Below are positions 56,201 to 64,000 of a DNA stretch of 64,000 nt, piece after piece (within the stretch, counting starts at the first letter, position 1; every line of letters starts with the position of its first letter). Below the pieces are notes generated by a model, which ran no database searches, was not told the origin of the DNA, and saw only the letters and a program-made list of their open reading frames with translations. This stretch comes from Morinoia aosen (Eukaryota > Arthropoda > Malacostraca > Amphipoda > Talitridae). The position numbers and the translations under genes are program-made. The stretch covers positions 42,128,859 to 42,192,858 of the forward strand of contig CM059575.1 of NCBI GenBank assembly GCA_030386875.1, given 5' to 3'.

Positions 56201-57400
56201 GTATCAAACCTCTATTGACTCAAGGATGATTCTTTATCATCATCTACTATTTTCCGCAGGAGTTTCTAAAACTTTATGTAGGACAAAGTGCCTTCATGAA
56301 ATCATATCGAGACATGCCATTCCATAAATTAATTTCTGATAAATAATACCGGATTTCAGGTAGTATTTATTTTAAAAGAGAGTGGAACTACAATGCCACG
56401 AATAAAAACTGTGTTCTGCTCCCCATTTAACCCCTTGTTAAAATAACAATGAAATCTAGATCACGATTGAGATCACATTATTACACAGCAAAATTGATCC
56501 ACACTAAGAAATGCAGCTGTCATTGTTAATGAAGGTGCATCGATTGCCAGAACGCTGGTAAGTTATGCAGCAGCTACTTCAGGATTGAGTGCCAGCATCC
56601 GCCCTAGCCCGAGCAGGGAGGGAGGGCGTGTTGCAGCTGACCCACGACACACCAGCCAGGAACGCAAGGTCGCTTCACAGTCGCATGCTCGTTAACGACT
56701 CCAGTATTTAACACTTCTCGACTCCACACAAATGTCATACGTTAAAATTTACTTTTTACTACCGTCAATAGTTCATTACAATTAAGATACGAATATTTGA
56801 CAAGTATACTCACACATAACGTCGTTGGCACATGCTAAACTTGATACAACACGCAATATAACAATTTAATACGAACAAAAGTTTGTTATGAATAACAATA
56901 AAAGATGCAACCAGGGTTGCGACTTGCGTAGTTTGTGGAAGGATAGCCACAACGCTAAGAAATAACTGAGCTGTACACTTATTTTTCGTAAGAAGTCGTA
57001 CCGTACACGAAGCGAAAGTCTTCCTGTTTAACCTCCCATATACATCAAGTGATGCAATTACAGTACGAGACTACCGCTGAGGATCAGTTGCAAAAGATAT
57101 TAAGGCCGTACTTGTCTATTAAAACAAGAATAGAAACTGATTTGTATTGCAGTGTCTGGGCGTCACAGCAACACGTCCTCAATAAGTTAACTATCAATAT
57201 GTCATACACAGGCGAATTTCTGTAATAGCAACGTGTGAACATGCAGAAAAAAACGATAATACAAAACTTAAAATGAAACTTAAAAGAAGAAGTTCCAAGT
57301 TAAATAATTGGAACTGTGTGTTTCAAAACTATAAACTATCTCAAACTGAAATCATATTCATGAATAAGAAGAGTAGTCACGCGTTGAAAATAGCTATAGA
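53241..57400. other. Unassigned sequence
   Basis: No gene or repeat family recognised. GC-rich patches occur at about 53870-54080, 54270-54490 and 56580-56700. None of the open frames (up to 94 codons) carries a domain signature. Confidence 0.5.
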
Positions 57401-60400
57401 ATAGACTGTGAATAGCAACGAGACTGCTTTCACTTCAAGTACAGATAGAACCCAGGTCGTTTACTCGCCCCTTTCTCCGCACGCCTGGCTACGATGAGAG
57501 CGAGCGGTCCTAGTAACCTCACCGCTCACCTCGGTGCAGACTTCGCTTTCCCACTTCTTTTGAGCTGAGTATTCTATGCGAGCCACACGCGCAATGCACC
57601 TCTCATCTCCGTTTAAATGGAGACAACACAGTTGTATTACATATATATTTTAGTTACGACCAATTCTTTCTTCTTACCCATATCAATGCTGGAAATATTT
57701 CGTCAAGCGAAGACTTTAATCGTAAAAAAGATGGTACAAGCATTTACACAGAAATGTTGGCGAAATTTGAAGCAGATCACTCCGTCTTTCGAGCGGAGCC
57801 GCTCGCTTTCAGCCAGAGAGCCTTTATACTCTAGTGCTCTCCTCACCTTGAACTACTTTTAGAATTGTATGCGGCGTCGGACACAGCGCCTCATACATTT
57901 ATATTGAGGCAGCCTCACGCGCACCGCTGTGCAGCTCTCGCTCGAGCAACTGACCATCACTGGCACCTGTTCACGCGTCACCTGCGTGCCTCACAACCAC
58001 ACGTCAGAACACTCATTTCACTTCCCGAGCAATTGTGAATAAGCTTGACTAACAGAGCAAAACAAACGCGATCTCAATACAACGAACACAGACAGGCAAT
58101 AACTACCTCCGTGTACTTTCAAGTTAACTAGTAATGTAATTTATATCGTGAATAAAGTCGTTTCCACTAAAAAGTTGGTCGTAAACCCGTAAGAAAAGAA
58201 GAATTTGCTATGAACCAACTGTGAGGAGGTTTTCAGATGTCATCAGAACGAGTGACACGAGCCATGAAAATAAACACTTTTTGCATTCCTAATGTGACAG
58301 CTATAGTAACTCAATAGAGAAGAATCTGTTAAAAGGGGGTATAAAATGCGAAGCTTGAGTCTGTGAAAGCACGGAAATAAAAACGAGTTGCTTAAAAATC
58401 TTACCCTTATGGAGTACATTAAGAATATCCGTACTTGCATAGGTTGTGATCTCACGACATAGAAATTTCCCTTGAAGGTTAACGCCAAGCGCTTTAACGT
58501 ACTTGTACATAGAAAGACAATTTAAAATGGTAGTAAACTTGGCAACTTTGACCTACAAAACGAAGTGGTAAACTCAGCACGCTCACTTGCATTAAGGAAT
58601 TAATTAATTCATTCATTCATTGATGCCGGGTGATATTACCAGGATAAAATATACAGAAAAGATAAAAATGGAGAACAAATAAAAGATACGTAGGAGTAAA
58701 AAAGAAGGAAGTTAAACAAACACCACGAAGGGATCGTTGGAAGGGGCTCCCAAGAATTTTTACCTGAACTAAGAGAGAATATGCGAACACGATGCAAGTT
58801 CAGGGTCGACGGCAGGAACCATGACTCAAGCGATGCATGTGAGCGTGCCAGGATTATGAAGCGTGGAGGCGAGCAGATTTGAGGGCCAGTCAAACAGCTC
58901 AAGTTCCGTCAACATGCGTCTCGGCTCTTCACGCGAAGGCGGACTTATGGCCCTCTAGGTGTTTTTGCCGTGAGGCGCATGCCTAGAATAGCCCTCTTAC
59001 GCACATGACGTAACTCGCAAGAGACACACTCCAAGAGGCTCACAGAAATTAATTCAATTCATATGTTAACTCATTATAACTTACATGCAAAGCGAAGGTT
59101 TCCATATTTGTTACAAAATTGCGCATGTTATGAAGATTTTGACAAAGTGTTCCACATTTGCTCATCATATAGAAAAGCTAAGACTGCTTGCAGAAGATCA
59201 CCTAGTAAATCAATAGCATGCTTTACTAGGTGGTATCATTTAAAAGATTCTGGGTAACATCATCAGCCAGAATCGGCATTTATATGACTTTAAAAATGGT
59301 AACAGCGATATTTTCGGACCAGAAAACGTGTAAAATACGAAGTGATTTTTGAAGCTAGCTTTTAAATTCACTACTGGGCGATATCTAGTTTTTTGTCCTC
59401 GCTTAAACTACTTAAGCAATAATCATGATACTTGACTTAAAAATCCCGCTCGTTTAGGAAACACCCAAATTAAACAGAAAAATTGCGAAAATGTCACACT
59501 AGGAGAACGGGTAATTCTGTGAATAACTCAATTTTAACGACGTACATATATGCTGGCAACATTACCGGGATATCAACAGTGCATCAGAAATGTTCCACGT
59601 TCATCGTGAACTTCATGAAGCTTGTCCTCTTAGTCACATCACGCACAACGCGGCATTGTGTTGTACTGGAACATTTGCAGCATCCAATCCAGCATACCCT
59701 GGTGGTCTAATGAATATCCTTAACATTTACTTATACTGAATTCGGAATATATGTGGTGGTATTTAATCTAACAATCTTTTTCGACTCCATATGAGATAAG
59801 CTTGCTTTTTAAACCGGCACTAACTTAGACCAGAATATCTTATCACTATTCCATTTGCCTATTTTCTATTTCATCGCTAAATCTCAAACGGGTGACAGCA
59901 ATCGAAAGTAAAAATTTACTGAAACGAGACATTACCATCAGGATGAAGAGGAATGTCAGCATAAGTTGCGAATTTCGGTACCAGTACATCCCTTGTAACA
60001 GCTTCCGCAATCAGACCAGAACACTTCACTTTAAACTGCATCTTCTAAGCAAAATTTGCTTTTTAATCCCTTTCCCCATCATGACTAATCTTAGAGTTTA
60101 CCTTTGCTCAATGAAGCGTTCGAAACTTCATCTAAGTATTTTTTGTGTGATTACGTGATCGTCTACCACTATCGAAATATCAAACGAATGAATATAAAAG
60201 CTAAGACGCACAAATATCAAAAATGTTCGATCTCTGCGACTGGTGTCAAGGAAGAAGACTCATTCGAAACTGCAGCACTTAAAACAAGGGCTGACCCAAC
60301 AGCCATGTTTAACTTTAAGTTAGCTATCTACGTACCTCAACGCGGTTGACGCGCTAAGTTATTTTGGCTACCACCGCCAAGGCCTTGCTCGCAGTTATTA

Positions 60401-62732
60401 TGCGGAGACGCAGCCAAGACATGGTCAGACCACATACACTCGCATTTGGCGCGCGTATGTGTAGAGCAGATAGTGAAATAATTCATGGTACCATCTGTCC
60501 GCTCTACAGTACTTCCAAGATCGGTTCAACCGCGTGTTTGCCTCTACAGCCGCTCTTCCCTCCTCATCCTCTTCTGAACTCCAATTACCTGCATCCGGTC
60601 CTCAAAGACCTGTTCGAGTTTTAGAGATGCTCACTCTAACTAGCACCTGCATATCCATTCTCAGTTTTCTTGTACATAATGCAATATGTTCTTGCTCTGA
60701 TACTGTTGATGCTACTTATCTGATATTGCAATGTTATTCTACTTACGTAACCGAATTCCAACGACACTAGCATACAAATCGTACCTCACAGCCCTTGATG
60801 GTCTTCATGGTTCATCCCTATCATCTTTATACCTTTATCCATCCCTTTATTTTATCTTTACGTCAGCTAATTCGGTAAATAATAAAAGTATTATTTTCGC
60901 GTACTCGTCAAACTTGCTAAATCAGTGGAGCAGATATGATTGGCCCATCTTCATATTATGTAATCGTTTGGGGGCGGCCACAGGTTTCGATTTCACAACT
61001 CTGACTAGTACTAAATTTTATTCCTTATAAAGAAATTTTGTAATTATTAGTTACCAACTAACCATTAATATAACCCCATGTGTAACTAGGCGTAAATATT
61101 CTGAGGGTGAACGGCTTTAAGCTCAACGTTGTTTTTAAGTACTACCGACCCATCAAGTTTCAGGTCAGAAGTACTTTGTACCAAATGCGTGTCGCAACGA
61201 GGCTGACTGTTCTACGTGATTAGCATTTGATGAATGAAAAAGTGTCCTACGATCAGTCAGTGAGTATCAATGCGCAAGGCGTATAAGTATCATATCTTAA
61301 GTATGTTCAGTTACCTACTCGGTGACAATTCAAGTCCCGTAAAGTTAGACAAAGAACCCAAACAAAATGTAATTGCGAAGTCCGGTTACATTTCTTTGTC
61401 GTAAGACAGATTACAGACGGGGATATTTAAGGATAAATAAGTAACTCTCGAGGCTATTATCCTTCAAAAATTAACGAATTGCACGTACATGTTCATGTGA
61501 TATAGTGCAAAGTTATTACGTATGAAGCCATTTTCTTTGACAGAGTATATACTCATGAAATACTTCTTTTATGAGCACATGTAGCCGTAAAGCAATGATA
61601 TATTGTAGAGGAGGCGGCTTCCAGAAGAAATATCCGTCAACTGAGAGACTGTACGTAGCATATCGGTGCGGTTGTGACGGGGTCGCAGTTCAGGCCAGTT
61701 TAGGAGGAGCTGGGCGCTCCCCACACGCTGCCGCCGCTGCTGCTGCTGCTCACTCCGGCTTCTAAGTTCGTCGCTCCCCGCTTTGCCAAGGTCGCCTTCC
61801 TGGGGCCGCCGCTGCTGCTGCTGCTCATCCTACCTTTACCGCCGCACCGCTCTTTTCTCATCCACCTCACCAGTGGAGTCTTTCCCCTCCGGTTTCTCCA
61901 CTTCAGATAACGAGCTACCAACTTCACCGAGTTACACATTTTATCACGCATTTTTGAGATTGGGTTTCCTCGAATAGCATTGCATTGCATTACGTAATAG
62001 CTTTCTAAAACAAATCACTAAACTAGTCTCAATGAATGCAGTTATAATCTCTCACAAAATTACGAAACTTGTGGAGCTAGCAACGGCCACATCAGTCTGG
62101 AAGGCTAGCAAACGCATATCCTGATGAATTTGACACAGAAAGTGAGACGAATCAGCAGAGTAAAACGAAGTAGACTTTCTTTGCAATTCATAAATCGATA
62201 GCGTAAAATAATTCGGGTATGCGAAAAATGCAAATCTCATCGAGAGTAAATCAATAGAAATTAAGCTCATATTACACATAGTGTACCACGCCTCTCAGCT
62301 TCAATTACCCTCTTCAGTACTCCTCGTATGCAGACACTGCTAAACAAGAGAGCACTTGGAAAACTGATTGTTTCTTCAACATACGAGATGTACTAAGTTT
62401 TAATTCATCTCCGTAACAATAGACAGCTGGCGAATTGGTTGCTTAGTTGGTGTCCCCGTTCGCCTTCTTAAATTAAAGTTCCGGAAATGAAAAGTTTCAC
62501 ATAAAGATCAATGGTAAATTCATTTCAGACATAATATACTGAGTGTTAATCAAGCCACACGCAATGAAGTGGATGCCTCAACGCAACAAAACAACTGCAA
62601 ATTTATGTTTTAGAACTGCAGTTCATTTACATTTACTTATTTCGCGTCCGCAACTGAAGGGTTAACTTGGGGAAGAGTCGTGAGGCCAGTATTAAAGATA
62701 CGCTCATGGTACACTTTCAGCTGTTCAAAAAA
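57401..62732. other. Unassigned sequence
   Basis: No gene recognised. GC-rich patches lie at about 57470-57600, 57870-58010, 58800-59000, 60350-60600 and 61600-61870. A short ATTC tandem lies at 58604-58622. Two short GCC/GCT trinucleotide runs at about 61728-61751 and 61805-61827 give opposite-strand poly-Ala/poly-Ser frames. Confidence 0.5.
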
Positions 62733-63091
62733 CAAGAAATTTAGATTGCATTAGATAAGATGCAAGTTTAAGCCTCCTTAACCGTAACAAAGGCGTTCGA
62801 AAAAGAGGAAGGAGAAAGGGACCATTGAGTATGGACTTAGGGAAACGTGGAATCTATGCATAAGGTGCATAGAAACAGTAAATTAAAAAAGAAGTTTATG
62901 AAACCAGACAAAAGTCGAAGAAGTTAGTAGATGCTGAAAAATAGGACACCAGTGAAACGAAAAAAACGATGGTCTGTAATGAAAAAATCCTATTTTATTT
63001 CAATAAAAAGTGAAGGACATCACAAATGCTCCTGGGAGCGCTAATTCCCATAGAAACACTAGCATTATCCCCCCGAGGAGCAAGAGATTTA
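62733..63091 (-). repeat. R350 SINE-like repeat, copy 15, with imperfect target duplication
   Basis: Flanked by CAAGAAATTTA (62733-62743) and CAAGAGATTTA (63081-63091), 10 of 11 matching. It carries the tail, the AAGCCTCCTTAACC box, GAGGAAGGAGAAAGG, GGGAGCGCTAATTCCCATAG and a diverged terminal hairpin CCCCCCGAGGAG. Full length. Confidence 0.82.
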
Positions 63092-63097
63092 AACTTA

Positions 63098-63461
63098 ACA
63101 TTAGATTAATAAGTTAGTTCAAGCCTCCCTAACGCAATAAAATGAGTTACCAAAAGCAGAAAACCTATGTAACTATAGAAAAAAACATTTACGAGCAAGT
63201 TTGTTTCTTACGCATAGGATTCATTACGCGTAAAAGCAACAAGATTGCAAAAAGTTTATGGGACAAGATAGAAATTGAAACAGAAAGGAATTGGAAAATT
63301 AGACAGCTGTGAGCCTGACATCTGATGATTCGTCATGAAACAAAAGAAACCTATTTCATTTCAACCAAAGAAGGCACACTTAACCTTCACCACGGGACCT
63401 AACATCCTCTCATTAAGAGCTCTAATTCCAATAAATACGAAAACAGTGTCCCCGTAGCGGA
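63098..63461 (-). repeat. R350 SINE-like repeat, copy 16
   Basis: ATTAGATTAATAAGTTAGTT tail, CAAGCCTCCCTAACGCAATA box, a diverged middle, then CACGGGACCTAACATCC and the end CCCCGTAGCGG. It lies head to tail just beyond copy 15 in the same orientation. Confidence 0.72.
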
Positions 63462-64000
63462 GTAAATAAACATAATTAACGCTGAGGAATACTTAAACCC
63501 TGTGTAATTAAATTATTAATGGTTGATGCCATTAAAGGAGACATATACAGACAAAGCTTCAGCCGTAATTTTTTATAGCATTGGTACACTAGTGCTATTA
63601 TATATTTGTGAACTTCATTGAATGATTTACGTCTCATGCCTAAAGAATGAAACATAATGAGACAGTATTATTTTCGACAACGCCTGGTACACTAGTAAGT
63701 AACTAGTGTACATTGAACAATTGTCCCCAACTTGAGCGACTGGACGTCACAAAAGTAGCCATGGTTGTATCGCAAATAAGCTTCCACAGATAGAAATCCT
63801 ACATGACACCCGAAAATCACATGAATTGGCTGAACATTGAAATAAAACGAGGCGCAAGATATACTAAAAGTATTTCAACTATATATCAGATTCTTCGAAA
63901 ACTCTAGCTCAACTGAATTTCAGCTCCATTCTGTAGACTCTCAGATACGCCATTTTTAAAGCTAAACATCTTATTGAAATTGACTGATCACTGGCTGATC
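63462..64000. other. Unassigned sequence with a perfect 10-bp hairpin
   Basis: GTACACTAGT (63687-63696), a 5-nt loop and ACTAGTGTAC (63702-63711) form a hairpin. GGTACACTAGT also occurs about 105 bp upstream near 63582. No gene recognised. Confidence 0.55.

Overview
The window reads as eukaryotic, repeat-dense, AT-rich intergenic or intronic DNA from an animal with a large genome, most likely an arthropod. That placement is an inference from the mix of mobile elements (a DIRS-type retrotransposon, Tc1/mariner remnants, hAT-type and TTAA-type elements) and from the absence of any bacterial gene organisation. I found no convincing host protein-coding exon, tRNA or rRNA. Most open frames of 60-170 codons look like chance frames, or frames created by tandem repeats.

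Layout. 1-9.8 kb: AT-rich DNA with a (TA)n tract, three copies of a dispersed ~350 bp SINE-like repeat (called R350 here) and a short LINE-like C-terminal remnant. 9.88-11.33 kb: two decayed Tc1/mariner transposases facing each other. 11.3-19.7 kb: mostly unassigned, with two R350 copies. 19.77-24.73 kb: a 4,955 bp foldback element with hAT-type termini and a perfect 8-bp target duplication, carrying a nested 1.17 kb TTAA-flanked element and no transposase. 25-39 kb: mostly unassigned, with R350 copies and a possible pogo/Tigger remnant.

39.97-47.40 kb is the most striking region. It is an array of four DIRS-type units. Two identical 207-bp non-autonomous units lie on the + strand. A 1.85 kb internally deleted copy and a 4.99 kb copy with intact Gag, RT-RNaseH-methyltransferase-like and tyrosine recombinase frames lie on the - strand. 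A 43-bp near-palindrome precedes the first unit and separates each neighbouring pair, and every boundary is an AATT. In the full element Gag is followed by the RT polyprotein in an overlapping -1 frame, and the recombinase overlaps the end of the polyprotein. The leader upstream of gag holds ten hairpins whose stems differ while the loops of most stay similar, all enclosed by a long-range stem.

47.4-64 kb: further R350 copies, a 37-bp and a 14-bp minisatellite, a 221-bp piggyBac-like MITE, GC-rich patches, and long stretches where I recognise nothing. All sixteen R350 copies I could find lie on the same strand.
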